DNA of 64,000 nt from an uncultured Hyphomonas sp. (GCF_963678875.1 NZ_OY787456.1:744001-808000), one strand, 5' to 3'. Shown: positions 43,506 to 52,975, counted from the stretch's first letter. Translations and numbers: made by a program. Notes: generated from the sequence alone by a model not told the origin.

Positions 43506-43523
43506 TCCCTGAACAGCAACAAA

Positions 43524-43555
43524 AAGGGGCTGGCCCGGAAACAGGCCAGCCCCTT
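43524..43555. terminator. Bidirectional terminator between mscS and the SYLF gene
   Basis: AAGGGGCTGGCC (43524-43535) pairs with GGCCAGCCCCTT (43544-43555). A run of As before the stem gives U residues for the minus-strand gene. It serves both convergent genes. Confidence 0.85.
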
Positions 43556-43574
43556 CGGCGTTCTTGCGATCAGC

Positions 43575-44132
43575 TTATTGCAGCTTGTTGATCTTGGTGC
43601 CTTCGATGCTGATGCCGGCCATCAGGCCCTTCTGGTCGAAGATGAAGGCATAGGCATCTTCCTGCAGCGAGGTCGTCGACAGGTTCTGCGCGACGCCCGC
43701 ATTCACCAGCACGACGGTCGGGCCGACGCCGATTTCCCAGCCTTCGGATTCGCGGACATACTGCACCGCATCGTCATTCATCAGGAAGACGGCATAGCCG
43801 TACTGCTGGGCACCGGCCTGCAGGCCCCAGGAGCCTGTGAAGGTGGAGTAGTAGCCCGTGACCGCGCCGCCCTGGCGCATCTGGCCTTCGCCATAGGCGC
43901 CGCCGATGCCGAGGCCGGCTTTCACGATGGACGGGAACACCAGCACGGCACGGGCCTGCTGGCCGATGGCCTTGGCGGCCGGGTTCTTGGCATAGAGCTG
44001 GTTCAGCGCCTGGCGGCTGTCAGTGTCGATTTCTGCGCGGTCCACTTCGTCGGGCAGGGTGGAACAGGCGGTGACGGAAACCGTCCCCACTGCAAGGCAG
44101 GCTGCAGCAATCATTGAACGAAGACGGGCCAT
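43575..44132 (-). CDS. SYLF (YSC84-like) domain lipoprotein
   Basis: A 185-residue exported protein. The lipobox TACS places the acylated Cys at residue 23. The SYLF lipid-binding domain is seen in ARAVLVFPSIVKAGLGIGGAYGEGQMRQGG, TGSWGLQAGAQQYGYAVFLMND and FIFDQKGLMAGISIEGTKI. In eukaryotes SYLF binds phosphoinositides; in bacteria the role is unclear, probably envelope-associated. Confidence 0.88.
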   Translation of the reverse strand: MARLRSMIAAACLAVGTVSVTACSTLPDEVDRAEIDTDSRQALNQLYAKNPAAKAIGQQARAVLVFPSIVKAGLGIGGAYGEGQMRQGGAVTGYYSTFTGSWGLQAGAQQYGYAVFLMNDDAVQYVRESEGWEIGVGPTVVLVNAGVAQNLSTTSLQEDAYAFIFDQKGLMAGISIEGTKINKLQ

Positions 44133-44265
44133 TAGGAACTCCTGGCATTGTTGTTATCGGGGGCAGAACGCCCGGCGAAGGCATTCGGTTCCCGGCCCCC
44201 ACCATGAGGGACTTGTCATAGGGTCAGGGTAGACGAGCGCGCGGGCCCGCGCTAGCTGCCTCACT

Positions 44266-45045
44266 ATGAAAGATCGTATCCTGCCGCTCGAAGGCGTTCG
44301 CAATTTCCGGGATTTCGGGGGCTATGCCTCCCGCCACGGGGGTCATGTCAAACAGGGGCGGCTGTTCCGGTCCGGCCACTATGCCGAAGCCACCCATGGC
44401 GATCTGCAGCAGATACGGCAGAAGCGGATTGCCGTTCAGGCAGACCTGCGCCGCCCTGACGAGCGCGAGCGCCAGCCGGGCAAATGGTCCGCGCCGCTGA
44501 CCATCACCCATGATGGCGGCCGCGAGCATGAGGCGCCTCACCACCAGTTCCTGACAAAAGTCGAGGCCGATGCCGAAAAGGCCGAAGCCTGGATGACCGA
44601 TTATTACCGCGTCGCCCCGTTCAAGGCGCATCACAAGGAACTCTTCGCCACCTGGTTCGGCCACCTGGCTGAGCTGAAAGACGACGAAGCCGGCCTCGTG
44701 AACTGCGCCGCGGGCAAGGACCGCACCGGCATCCTCTGCGCGCTGACCCACCATGTGCTGGGCGTCGAGCAGGAGGACATTCACGCTGACTACATTCTCA
44801 CCAATCACGCTGTGGATGTGGACGGGCGCCTCGGTGAGATCGCCACCATGTTCAATGCCCATATCGGCAAGAGCTACGAGCCGGAAGTCTTCCGCCCCTT
44901 CATCGGCGTGCGGCTGCCCTATCTCGAAACCGCCATGGCCACGATCATCGGCGAAGTCGGTTCCCTCGACACCTACCTCACCAAAACCCTCGGCGTGACA
45001 CCAGCCCAGCAGGACACGATCCGCGACAAGCTTCTGGAGGGGTAA
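44266..45045 (+). CDS. Tyrosine-protein phosphatase (PTP-like, IphP type)
   Basis: A 259-residue cysteine phosphatase. GVRNFRDFGGYASRHGGHVKQGRLFRSG is the family N-terminus; the P-loop CAAGKDRTG has catalytic Cys147 and Arg153. The residue before the Cys is Asn instead of the usual His, which could change Cys acidity. No signal peptide is visible. Substrate may be a protein phosphotyrosine or phosphoinositide. Confidence 0.9.
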   Translation: MKDRILPLEGVRNFRDFGGYASRHGGHVKQGRLFRSGHYAEATHGDLQQIRQKRIAVQADLRRPDERERQPGKWSAPLTITHDGGREHEAPHHQFLTKVEADAEKAEAWMTDYYRVAPFKAHHKELFATWFGHLAELKDDEAGLVNCAAGKDRTGILCALTHHVLGVEQEDIHADYILTNHAVDVDGRLGEIATMFNAHIGKSYEPEVFRPFIGVRLPYLETAMATIIGEVGSLDTYLTKTLGVTPAQQDTIRDKLLEG

Positions 45046-45168
45046 TTCCCCTTACACATTCGAAACAAAGCCTTTCTTACAAGTAGAATTTTCCGAGATC
45101 TCCCTTCTACTATTTGTTGCCGTGGGATATGTTGTTCAAAGGCGCAAATCTGGTTGGGGAGCTGCTGA

Positions 45169-45423
45169 ATGAAGTGTCCGAAATGTGGGTCTGAAGACCT
45201 GAACCTCACGTTTGCGCATCACATGACCCGCTCGATGGGAGGAATCGGGGGCGGTCTGGTCGGCGGGGCGATGACCGGGGCTGCTGTCGGGTCCGTGGTT
45301 CCGATTTTCGGCACAATCCTTGGTGGGGCGGCCGGCTGGCTCATTGCAAAGAATGTTGCAAAGGAAGCCAGCGGGGGCGACGCTTACAGCTGCAAGGAGT
45401 GCAATCACAAATTTGTCCAATAG
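45169..45423 (+). CDS. Small zinc-ribbon protein interrupted by a glycine-zipper hairpin
   Basis: An 84-residue protein. CPKC (Cys3, Cys6) at the N-terminus and CKEC (Cys75, Cys78) at the C-terminus would complete one zinc ribbon. Between them, residues about 22-60 (SMGGIGGGLVGGAMTGAAVG, then PIFGTILGGAAGWLIA) form two glycine-zipper hydrophobic segments. This implies a membrane hairpin whose two ends meet at a zinc site. Upstream sequence (45046-45168) is AT-rich and holds a small inverted repeat AGTAGAA/TTCTACT. No family name known to me. Confidence 0.75.
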   Translation: MKCPKCGSEDLNLTFAHHMTRSMGGIGGGLVGGAMTGAAVGSVVPIFGTILGGAAGWLIAKNVAKEASGGDAYSCKECNHKFVQ

Positions 45424-45498
45424 CCTGCGCGGCGCGCGCTTGATGGCCGACACACAAGCCATTGGCCCACACTCCCGGACCCGCTAAGGTCCCGGCCA

Positions 45499-47202
45499 AT
45501 GAGCGAGACCGATTCCGATACCGAGCGCGATGACGCGACCTTCTCCATGTTCGGGGAAGACGAGGCCCCGGCAAAGCCCGGCGCCTATGAAGTGCTCGCC
45601 CGGAAATACCGGCCCCGCACCTTCGAGGACCTGATCGGCCAGGAGGCCATGGTCCGCACGCTCCGCAACGCGTTCGAGACGGGCCGGATTGCCCACGCCT
45701 TCATGCTGACCGGCGTGCGCGGCATCGGCAAGACGACCACGGCCCGCCTGCTGGCGCGGGCGCTGAACTATACTTCCGCCGACCATGACGGCCCGTCGGT
45801 GAATTTGAAGCCGCTGGGCGAGCATTGCGAAGCGATCATGGCCTCGCGCCATCCGGACGTGCTGGAGCTGGACGCTGCCAGCCGCACCGGCGTTGCCGAC
45901 ATGCGTGACCTGCTGGACGGGGCCCGCTACGCGCCGGTCTCGGCAAAGCACAAGGTCTACATCATCGACGAAGTGCACATGCTGTCGAACGCCAGCTTCA
46001 ACGCGCTCCTGAAGACGCTGGAAGAGCCGCCGCCGCATGTGAAGTTCATTTTCGCGACGACCGAGATCCGCAAAGTGCCGGTCACGGTCCTGTCGCGCTG
46101 CCAGCGGTTTGACCTGAAACGGCTGGAACCTGCCGCGCTGGCGATGCATCTGGGGCGGATCGCGAAGAATGAAGGCGCGACCGTGTCGGAAGAGGGCCTC
46201 GCCCTCATTGCGCGCGCCGCCGAAGGCTCCGTCCGCGACGGGCTGTCCATTCTCGACCAGGCGATCGTACAGACGCTGGAAGGGGAGGCTGTCACCGGCG
46301 CTGCCGTGCGCGACATGCTGGGCCTCGGCGACCGCGGCCGCCTGATGGACGCGTTCGAGAAAGCCATTGCCGGTGAAGCGAAGGCCGCTCTGGAAGAAGT
46401 GCAGGACCAGGTGCGCGGCGGGGCAGACCCGGCCATCATCCTGAAAGACCTGCTCGAAATCGCCGCCGACATTTCCATCGCCCAGGCAACGGGCGATGAC
46501 TACCAGCCCGGCGGCCCGGCCGACTGGGTGGAACGCACCCGCGCCATGGCCCAGCGCCTGACGCCGGCCGAAGCCTCCCGCACCTGGCAGATCCTGCTGT
46601 CGGGCTACAATGTGCTGCAGGTCGCGCCGGACCCGGCGACGGCCCTCAACATGGTCATCCTGCGCCTTGTCGCCTCTGCCGGTCTTCCGTCCCCGGAGGA
46701 AGCCGCCCGCATGATCGCGGAGGGCAAGGCTTCGCCGGGAAAGTCTGAAGCACAGGCTGAGGCCCCGCCAGACCCCGGCGGGCTGGACAGCTTTGACAGC
46801 ATCCTGGCCCACCTGACTGCCCTCCGGGAAATCAATCTCCAGGTCGAGATGGAACGCTACGTGAAGCCCGGCCCGATCACTTACGGCCATTTCACCTGCG
46901 AGATGGAAGCCGCCGCGCCGCCGGACGTGCTGGCCCGGCTGAAAAGTTTCCTCGAACGCCAGACCGGTGACGACTGGGTGGTGGAACAGATCCGGGGCGG
47001 GGCAGAGACCGTGCGCGCCGCCGAAATCCGCACCAAGGAAGAGCGCTTCGCCTCCGCTGCGGCGCATCCGCTTATCGCTGCGGCCTTGAACAGCCTGCCG
47101 GGCGCCACCATTGTGGATGTTGTCGATGAGGACCGGGCAAGCCCCGAAATCCCCGCCGATGCCGAAAACGTCATAGACCTCAATTCACGCCGCCAAGCCT
47201 GA
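45499..47202 (+). CDS. dnaX: DNA polymerase III subunit gamma/tau
   Basis: A 567-residue clamp-loader ATPase. Walker A is TGVRGIGKTT with Lys78; the DExx box is IIDEVHMLSNASFNALLKTLEEPP and the sensor SRC is LSRCQRF. The zinc-module cysteines of E. coli DnaX are replaced by NLKPLGEHCEAIM, as in other alphaproteobacteria. The C-terminal tau domains bind the polymerase. No slippery site is evident. It opens a unit with ybaB and rmuC. Confidence 0.96.
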   Translation: MSETDSDTERDDATFSMFGEDEAPAKPGAYEVLARKYRPRTFEDLIGQEAMVRTLRNAFETGRIAHAFMLTGVRGIGKTTTARLLARALNYTSADHDGPSVNLKPLGEHCEAIMASRHPDVLELDAASRTGVADMRDLLDGARYAPVSAKHKVYIIDEVHMLSNASFNALLKTLEEPPPHVKFIFATTEIRKVPVTVLSRCQRFDLKRLEPAALAMHLGRIAKNEGATVSEEGLALIARAAEGSVRDGLSILDQAIVQTLEGEAVTGAAVRDMLGLGDRGRLMDAFEKAIAGEAKAALEEVQDQVRGGADPAIILKDLLEIAADISIAQATGDDYQPGGPADWVERTRAMAQRLTPAEASRTWQILLSGYNVLQVAPDPATALNMVILRLVASAGLPSPEEAARMIAEGKASPGKSEAQAEAPPDPGGLDSFDSILAHLTALREINLQVEMERYVKPGPITYGHFTCEMEAAAPPDVLARLKSFLERQTGDDWVVEQIRGGAETVRAAEIRTKEERFASAAAHPLIAAALNSLPGATIVDVVDEDRASPEIPADAENVIDLNSRRQA

Positions 47203-47213
47203 AGGACCCGACC

Positions 47214-47537
47214 ATGAAAGACCTCGCCAAGATCATGCAGCAAGCCCAGCAGATGCAGGGCAAGATGCAGGAAGTGCAGGCCAAGATCGAGTCGACCGAA
47301 GCTGATGGCGTCGCTGGCGCGGGCCTCGTGAAAGTCCGCCTGCGCGGCAAGGGGGAACTTGTCTCCCTCAGCATTGACCCCAGCCTGATGGGCGACGAGC
47401 CGGAAATCATCGAAGACCTGATCAAGGCCGCCCATGCCGACGCCCGCCGCCGCCTCGATGAGGCGATGGAAGCGGCCATGAAAGAAGCCACCGCAGGTTT
47501 CGGCGGCATGATGCCCGGCTTCAAGCTGCCGTTTTAG
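47214..47537 (+). CDS. ybaB: YbaB/EbfC nucleoid-associated protein
   Basis: A 107-residue DNA-binding dimer protein: MQQAQQMQGKMQEVQAKIES then VRLRGKGELVSLSIDPSLM and ATAGFGGMMPG, the family pattern. It starts 11 bases after dnaX, the standard pairing. The usual third gene recR is not next. Confidence 0.95.
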   Translation: MKDLAKIMQQAQQMQGKMQEVQAKIESTEADGVAGAGLVKVRLRGKGELVSLSIDPSLMGDEPEIIEDLIKAAHADARRRLDEAMEAAMKEATAGFGGMMPGFKLPF

Positions 47538-47593
47538 TCGACAGCTACATTCGTTCCGTATATGTTCCTCCGGAATCATGCCAGAGAGGCTGA

Positions 47594-48934
47594 ATGGAAC
47601 CGATCGTCACCATTGCCGGGCAAAGCTTTGATCTTGCCCACCTGATCCTCTTCTTCTTCGCGCTTGGCGCAGGCGTCATCGCGTGGATGCAGCTCGGCAC
47701 CGCGAAGCAGAAGGCCGAGCGCCTGATGCTGGACCTGGAGCGTGCCACCGATGAACGCGAAGCGGCCCTTCAGCGCGCCCAGACACTGGAATCTGTCGCC
47801 CGCGAAGCCGAGATCGCGCTGGCTGAAGCCAAAGCCCGCAGCGCCGAGGATGAGAAGAAATTTGCCGACATGGCGCAGGGCGTGCTGCGGCAGGCCAATG
47901 CCCAGTTTCTGCAGCTCGCAAACGAGACGTTCGAGAAGCACAAGGAAGGCGCGCAAGGCCAGCTGAAAGAGTTGATCAAGCCGATCGGCGAGAATTTCGA
48001 CGCTTTCAAGAAGCGCGTGGACGAGATCGAGAAAGTCCGTACCGAGGACAAATCCGCCATCCAGGAACAGGTCAAAGCGATCCATGAAAGCCTGAAGCTG
48101 AACACGACCGAGACCGGCAAGCTGGTCAGCGCCCTGACGGCCCCGAAAGGCGGCGGCCGCTGGGGCGAGATGACCCTCCGCAATGTGATGGAGCAGGCGG
48201 GCCTGTCGGCGCATTGCGACTTCTCCGAACAGGTGCACGACGATACCGAGGCAGGCCGCCAGCGTCCGGACGCGGTGATCCACCTGCCGGGCGACCGGCA
48301 GATCGTGGTCGATTCCAAGGTCTCGCTCGCTTCCTATATGGCGGCGGTGAATTCCGAAGACCCGGCCGAACGCGCCGCGCACCTGAAGGCTCACGCCGCC
48401 AGTGTCCAGCGCCATGTGAACACGCTCGCTTCGAAGGACTATCAGTCAAACCTCGGGGGCCGGTTCGACTACATCGCCATGTTCATTCCGGGCGAGAATT
48501 TCTTCGCGGCCGCCCTCGAGCATGCACCGGACCTGATCGAAAAGGCGATGAGCCGGCAGGTGATCGTCACCACGCCGACGACGCTGATCGCGCTTGCCCG
48601 GACGGTCGCCCATCTCTGGCGCCAGCACCAGATGAACGAGAATGCGATGGAGGCAGCCCATCTGGGCGCAGACCTCTACACCCGCATGGGGGTGATGCTT
48701 GGCCATGTCGAAAAGCTCGGAAAGTCGCTGAACGGGTCGGTGGACCATTTCAATTCCATGATGGGCTCGTTCGACAAGCGGGTTCTGCCGACGCTGCGCA
48801 AGTTCGAGGACATGAAGATCGCCCCGCCGAACAAGGCGCCGGCCGAGCCGAAACAGATCGAATCCCGCGCAAATACGCCAGAAACAGGCCAGTTGGACCT
48901 CGGAGACCCGAAACGACTGCCAGCAGCGGAATGA
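47594..48934 (+). CDS. rmuC: DNA recombination protein RmuC
   Basis: A 446-residue protein. An N-terminal membrane helix (about 9-30) precedes a long coiled coil (about 35-185). The nuclease-like RmuC domain (about 190-400) holds GGGRWGEMTLRNVMEQAGL, RPDAVIHLPGDRQIVVDSKVSL (PD-(D/E)xK-type core, D and VDSK) and FIPGENFFAAALEH. It limits rearrangements between short inverted repeats. It takes the position where recR usually follows ybaB. Confidence 0.94.
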   Translation: MEPIVTIAGQSFDLAHLILFFFALGAGVIAWMQLGTAKQKAERLMLDLERATDEREAALQRAQTLESVAREAEIALAEAKARSAEDEKKFADMAQGVLRQANAQFLQLANETFEKHKEGAQGQLKELIKPIGENFDAFKKRVDEIEKVRTEDKSAIQEQVKAIHESLKLNTTETGKLVSALTAPKGGGRWGEMTLRNVMEQAGLSAHCDFSEQVHDDTEAGRQRPDAVIHLPGDRQIVVDSKVSLASYMAAVNSEDPAERAAHLKAHAASVQRHVNTLASKDYQSNLGGRFDYIAMFIPGENFFAAALEHAPDLIEKAMSRQVIVTTPTTLIALARTVAHLWRQHQMNENAMEAAHLGADLYTRMGVMLGHVEKLGKSLNGSVDHFNSMMGSFDKRVLPTLRKFEDMKIAPPNKAPAEPKQIESRANTPETGQLDLGDPKRLPAAE

Positions 48935-48979
48935 TGGCCAGCCGTTGACCGGGCAGGGGCGCGCGCCTATCTGAAAATC

Positions 48980-49510
48980 ATGGCTATTCGCGAAATTCTC
49001 ACTGTCCCAGATCCGCGCCTGAAAGAGGTGTCGAAGCCTGTCGAGGGCGGCGTCACCGATGAAATCCGCGCGCTCATGGATGACATGCTGGAAACCATGT
49101 ACGACGCGCCGGGCATTGGCCTGGCTGCGATCCAGGTCGGCGTGCCGCTGCGCGTCATCGTGATGGACCTTGCCAAGGAAGGCGAGGCGCCCCAGCCGAA
49201 ATATTTCGTGAACCCCGAAATCGTCGAAACGGTGGAAGAGACCCAGCCCTATGAAGAGGGCTGCCTGTCCGTGCCGGACATTTTCGACCAGGTCGAGCGC
49301 CCGGAAAAATGCCTGATCCGCTATCTCGACTATGATGGCTTCAAGGTCGAGGAATGGGCCGAGGACCTCTATGCGGTCTGCATCCAGCACGAGATGGACC
49401 ATCTCGAAGGCACGCTGTTCATCGACCACCTGTCGCGCCTGAAGCGTCAGCGCGCAGTCGACAAGGTGAAGAAAGCCAAGCTGCGCGCCATGCGCGAAAA
49501 CGTCGCCTGA
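48980..49510 (+). CDS. def: Peptide deformylase
   Basis: A 176-residue metalloenzyme removing the N-formyl group from new proteins. The three motifs are complete: GIGLAAIQVG, EEGCLSVP and QHEMDHLEG (metal ligands Cys and two His; catalytic Glu). Length fits (about 165-175). It heads a def/fmt/truA gene set with two extra genes interspersed. Confidence 0.97.
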   Translation: MAIREILTVPDPRLKEVSKPVEGGVTDEIRALMDDMLETMYDAPGIGLAAIQVGVPLRVIVMDLAKEGEAPQPKYFVNPEIVETVEETQPYEEGCLSVPDIFDQVERPEKCLIRYLDYDGFKVEEWAEDLYAVCIQHEMDHLEGTLFIDHLSRLKRQRAVDKVKKAKLRAMRENVA

Positions 49511-49557
49511 TCTCCCGGATCGGCGCAAGACTAGTCCAGCCTTGTGAGGATCCCATC

Positions 49558-50547
49558 GTGAAAGCCGTTGTCGCCGAGACGCTCGAGTCGCTCGAAAGCT
49601 ACCAGTTCAAGGCCGTCGAAACGCCTGCGCCGAAGAAAGGCCAGGTACTGATCCGCGTTGCGGCCTGCGGCGTCGGTTATGTCGATAGCCTCGTGGCGCT
49701 CGGCAAATACCAGGTCAAGCCGCCCCTTCCGCACACGCCGGGCCGCGAACTCTCCGGCATCGTCGAGGCCGTGGGCGAAGGCGTCACCGGACTTTCCGTC
49801 GGCGACCGGGTCATGACGATGACGGCAAACGGCTTTGCCGAATATGCCCTCGCGCCGGCCTTCATGACGATCCGTATCCCGGACGCGCTTGATTTCACGA
49901 AGGCGGCGAGCCTGCCGCTCAATTACCTGACAGCCTATCACGGCCTGAAGGATCGCGCCGCGTTGCAGGACGGCGAGACGGTGCTCGTCTTCGGCGCCGC
50001 GGGCGGTGTCGGATCCGCCGCGATCCAGGTTGCCAAGGCGCTTGGCGCCCGCGTCATTGCGGCCGCATCGACGGAAGAGAAGCGGGCCTTCACGCTGGAG
50101 CACGGCGCGGATGAGGTGATCGACACCGAGCCCGAAGGCTGGCGCGACCGGCTGAAGGCGCTGACGGGCGGCAAGGGCCCGGACGTGGTCTTCGATCCTG
50201 TCTGCGGCCCGCTGTTCGAGGTGGCCTTCCGGTCGCTGCGCTGGCGCGGGCGGCACATGGTGGTCGGCTTTGTCGGCGGGCCGATCCCGGCCTTGCCGTC
50301 GAACCTGACCCTGATGAAGGGCGCGGCCCTGATGGGCGTCGATGTCCGCCAGCATATGGAATACGAACTGCCGCAGGCGATTGCCGCCTTGCAGGAACTT
50401 GCCGGCTGGGCGGCGGAAGACAGGATCAATCCGCCGGTAGGCAAGGTCTACGGCTTCGACCAGTTCGGCGAGGCGATGGTGTTTGCCCTGTCGGGCAAGG
50501 GCACCGGCAAGGTTGTGCTTGAGATCAACGCCGATGGCGGCGCCTGA
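49558..50547 (+). CDS. NADPH:quinone oxidoreductase-like protein (MDR superfamily)
   Basis: A 329-residue zinc-free medium-chain reductase. GRELSGIVEAVGEGVTGLSVGDRVM and FGAAGGVGSAAIQVAKALGARVIA (nucleotide-binding AAxGGVG) are typical of QOR/crotonase-like members. The start is the GTG at 49558, with GAGGA nearby; a longer frame overlaps def and lacks support. It lies between def and fmt, possibly a later insertion into that operon. Substrate is unknown. Confidence 0.88.
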   Translation: MKAVVAETLESLESYQFKAVETPAPKKGQVLIRVAACGVGYVDSLVALGKYQVKPPLPHTPGRELSGIVEAVGEGVTGLSVGDRVMTMTANGFAEYALAPAFMTIRIPDALDFTKAASLPLNYLTAYHGLKDRAALQDGETVLVFGAAGGVGSAAIQVAKALGARVIAAASTEEKRAFTLEHGADEVIDTEPEGWRDRLKALTGGKGPDVVFDPVCGPLFEVAFRSLRWRGRHMVVGFVGGPIPALPSNLTLMKGAALMGVDVRQHMEYELPQAIAALQELAGWAAEDRINPPVGKVYGFDQFGEAMVFALSGKGTGKVVLEINADGGA

Positions 50548-50615
50548 ACAGGTGCCTGAGACCGGCGGCAGCCTGCCGCTTTGCAAGTCCCTGATTAGCC
50601 GATAAGTCCGCGCCC

Positions 50616-51569
50616 ATGACCAAACCGCTCCGCATCGCCTTCATGGGAAGCCCGGATATTGCCGTCGGCGTGCTGAAAGCGCTGATCGCGGCGGGCCACG
50701 AAATTGCCTGTGTCTACTCCCAGCCGCCGCGCCCGGCTGGCCGCGGCAAGAAGCTGACGCCGACAGCTGTCCACGCCTTTGCGGAGTCACAGGGCCTGGA
50801 AGTCCGCACACCGAAAAGCCTGAAGAAGGCGCCGGAGCAGGAAGCCTTCGCCGCGTTGAACCTCGATGCCGCGGTGGTGGTCGCCTATGGCCTGATCCTG
50901 CCGCAGGCGGTGCTCGATGCGCCGCGTCTCGGCTGTCTCAACATGCACGCCTCGATCCTGCCGCGCTGGCGGGGCGCGGCGCCGATCCAGCGCGCCATCA
51001 TGGCGGGCGATACTGAAACCGGGGTCGATGCCATGCTGATGGATGCCGGGCTCGACACGGGCCCCGTGCTGGCTTCCCGGCGGACGCCCATCAGCACGGA
51101 CGACACCGCCGGCAGCGTGCATGACCGGCTGATGGATCTCGCCGCAGAGCTCGCCCCGTTTGCGCTGGCAGGCCTCGCCGATGGCAGCCTGACGCCGGTG
51201 CCCCAGCCGGAAGAGGGGATCACCTACGCCCACAAGCTCGGCCCGGATGACCAGAAGGTCGACTGGAGCCGTCCGGCACGGGAGGTGGACTGCCAGATCC
51301 GTGGATTGTCACCTTTCCCCGGCGCCTGGTGCGAATGGACCCCGCCGGGCAGCGCGACGCCGGTGCGTCTGAAGCTCCTGGATTCGCGCCGTTCGGGCCA
51401 GGAAACCTCTGCTCCGGCCGGCATGGTGCTGGACGACAATCTGCTTGTCGCCTGCGGCGATGGCGGCGCCGTGCGCCTCACCCGCCTGCAGAAGCCCGGC
51501 GGAAAGCCCCTGAATGCGGATGTCTTCCTGAACGGCCAGCCGATCCCCCCGGATACGATGCTCTTCTGA
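50616..51569 (+). CDS. fmt: Methionyl-tRNA formyltransferase
   Basis: A 317-residue enzyme that formylates initiator Met-tRNA. The folate-binding domain has the NMHASILPRWRGAAPIQRAI motif and DTGPVL; the C-terminal domain begins near residue 205. Length is standard. It pairs with def, the enzyme that reverses the modification. Confidence 0.97.
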   Translation: MTKPLRIAFMGSPDIAVGVLKALIAAGHEIACVYSQPPRPAGRGKKLTPTAVHAFAESQGLEVRTPKSLKKAPEQEAFAALNLDAAVVVAYGLILPQAVLDAPRLGCLNMHASILPRWRGAAPIQRAIMAGDTETGVDAMLMDAGLDTGPVLASRRTPISTDDTAGSVHDRLMDLAAELAPFALAGLADGSLTPVPQPEEGITYAHKLGPDDQKVDWSRPAREVDCQIRGLSPFPGAWCEWTPPGSATPVRLKLLDSRRSGQETSAPAGMVLDDNLLVACGDGGAVRLTRLQKPGGKPLNADVFLNGQPIPPDTMLF

Positions 51570-51737
51570 GCCAATGTAATTTCTGCGTGTGTTTAGAATC
51601 GTTGCAACTGCAGCAGTTCTCGCTTAGGGTGCATGCCGAGCTGGGGGGCCAGTGCCGAACGCCATTGGGAATAAGTTTATTGGTATGAGGACCTGTCGGC
51701 CCGCATACCTTGTTGTTATGACCAGAATGGCCATCGT

Positions 51738-52226
51738 ATGAACAAGACTTGGATCCGTCGGCTCAAACCTGAAGATGTAGACACAGTTGCCGCCCTCAAC
51801 ACGCTGGCGTTCGGTGGGGCCGAAGAGGCCGCCATTGTGCGGCGTCTGCATGCGGATCACGATTCACTTCTGTCGCTTGTGGCGCACAGGCACGACGAGA
51901 TGGTCGGCCATATCGAGTTTTTCCGTATTCTCATAGGTGGAAAGCCGTCAGCGGTCGGGTTAGGGCCGATGAGCGTGCTTCCGGAGTTGCACGGGCGGGG
52001 AATTGGCAGCTCGCTTGTCCGCATGGGCTTGCTGGTCATGGCCGGGCGGGGCGAAAGCATCGTCTTCGTTCTGGGGCATCCGGAATTCTATCCAAAGTTC
52101 GGCTTTTCGGCAGAGCTCGCAAAGCCGTTCAAGGCGCCCTGGTCGGGCCCGGCTTTCATGGCGAACGCGATCAATCCGGGCGCGCCGGTGGAGGGCGAAT
52201 TGACCTATCCCGCCGCCTTCGGCTAG
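51738..52226 (+). CDS. GNAT-family N-acetyltransferase (YhbS-like)
   Basis: A 162-residue acetyltransferase. LGPMSVLPELHGRGIGSSLVRMGL holds the acetyl-CoA motif (Q/RxxGxG/A form: HGRGIG). VFVLGHPEFYPKFGFSAEL is typical of YhbS-like members. It sits between fmt and truA, 168 bases after fmt and 11 before truA. The substrate is unknown. Confidence 0.9.
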   Translation: MNKTWIRRLKPEDVDTVAALNTLAFGGAEEAAIVRRLHADHDSLLSLVAHRHDEMVGHIEFFRILIGGKPSAVGLGPMSVLPELHGRGIGSSLVRMGLLVMAGRGESIVFVLGHPEFYPKFGFSAELAKPFKAPWSGPAFMANAINPGAPVEGELTYPAAFG

Positions 52227-52237
52227 GGGCGGGGCCG

Positions 52238-52975
52238 ATGCCCCGCTACAGACTTCTCATCGAATACCATGGCGGCCCGTTCCAGGGCTGGCAGAAGCTG
52301 CCCGGCCTGCCCACGGTCCAGGGTACGCTGGAGGCGGCGGCTGCCCAGCTGGACGGCGCGCCGGTCGATGTGTTTGGCGCAGGCCGCACCGACAGCGGCG
52401 TGCACGCGACCGGGCAGGTCGCGCATATGGACCTGCAGACAGACCGGGGCCGCAAGGTCGCCGATGCGATGAACTTCCACCTGCGTCCGCACCCGATTGC
52501 CGTGCTGAAAGCGGAAGAGGTCAGCGATGCCTTCCATGCCCGCTTCAACGCCACCGAGCGGCACTACCGCTATGAGATCGTCAACCGCCGGGCAGACCTT
52601 ACCGTGGGCCGGGGCCTTGCCTGGCGGGTGCCGTCGAAACTCAGTGCAGAGAACATGCAGGAGGCTGCGCAGGCGCTGATTGGTACCCACGACTTCACCA
52701 CATTCCGCGATTCAGACTGTCAGGCGCTGACGCCGGTGAAAACGCTGAACGAGATCAAGGTCTGGCGGGAAAGCGAGCGCGTGATCATCACTTGCCGGGC
52801 GCAGAGCTTTCTCCACCGGCAGGTGCGTTCCATCGTCGGCAGCCTGGTCGATGTCGGCCGCGGCAAGCAGCCGGTCCGCTGGATCGCCGATATCCTCGCT
52901 GCCACGGACCGTACCCAATGCGGCCCCATCGCCCCATCCGACGGGCTCTACCTGACGCAGGTCGACTACGACTGA
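52238..52975 (+). CDS. truA: tRNA pseudouridine(38-40) synthase
   Basis: A 245-residue pseudouridine synthase. Catalytic Asp52 lies in GAGRTDSGVHA. YHGGPFQGWQ near the start and SFLHRQVRSIVGSLVDVGRGK near the end are family motifs. It modifies the anticodon stem-loop of many tRNAs. Its place after fmt is the common alphaproteobacterial order. Confidence 0.97.
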   Translation: MPRYRLLIEYHGGPFQGWQKLPGLPTVQGTLEAAAAQLDGAPVDVFGAGRTDSGVHATGQVAHMDLQTDRGRKVADAMNFHLRPHPIAVLKAEEVSDAFHARFNATERHYRYEIVNRRADLTVGRGLAWRVPSKLSAENMQEAAQALIGTHDFTTFRDSDCQALTPVKTLNEIKVWRESERVIITCRAQSFLHRQVRSIVGSLVDVGRGKQPVRWIADILAATDRTQCGPIAPSDGLYLTQVDYD

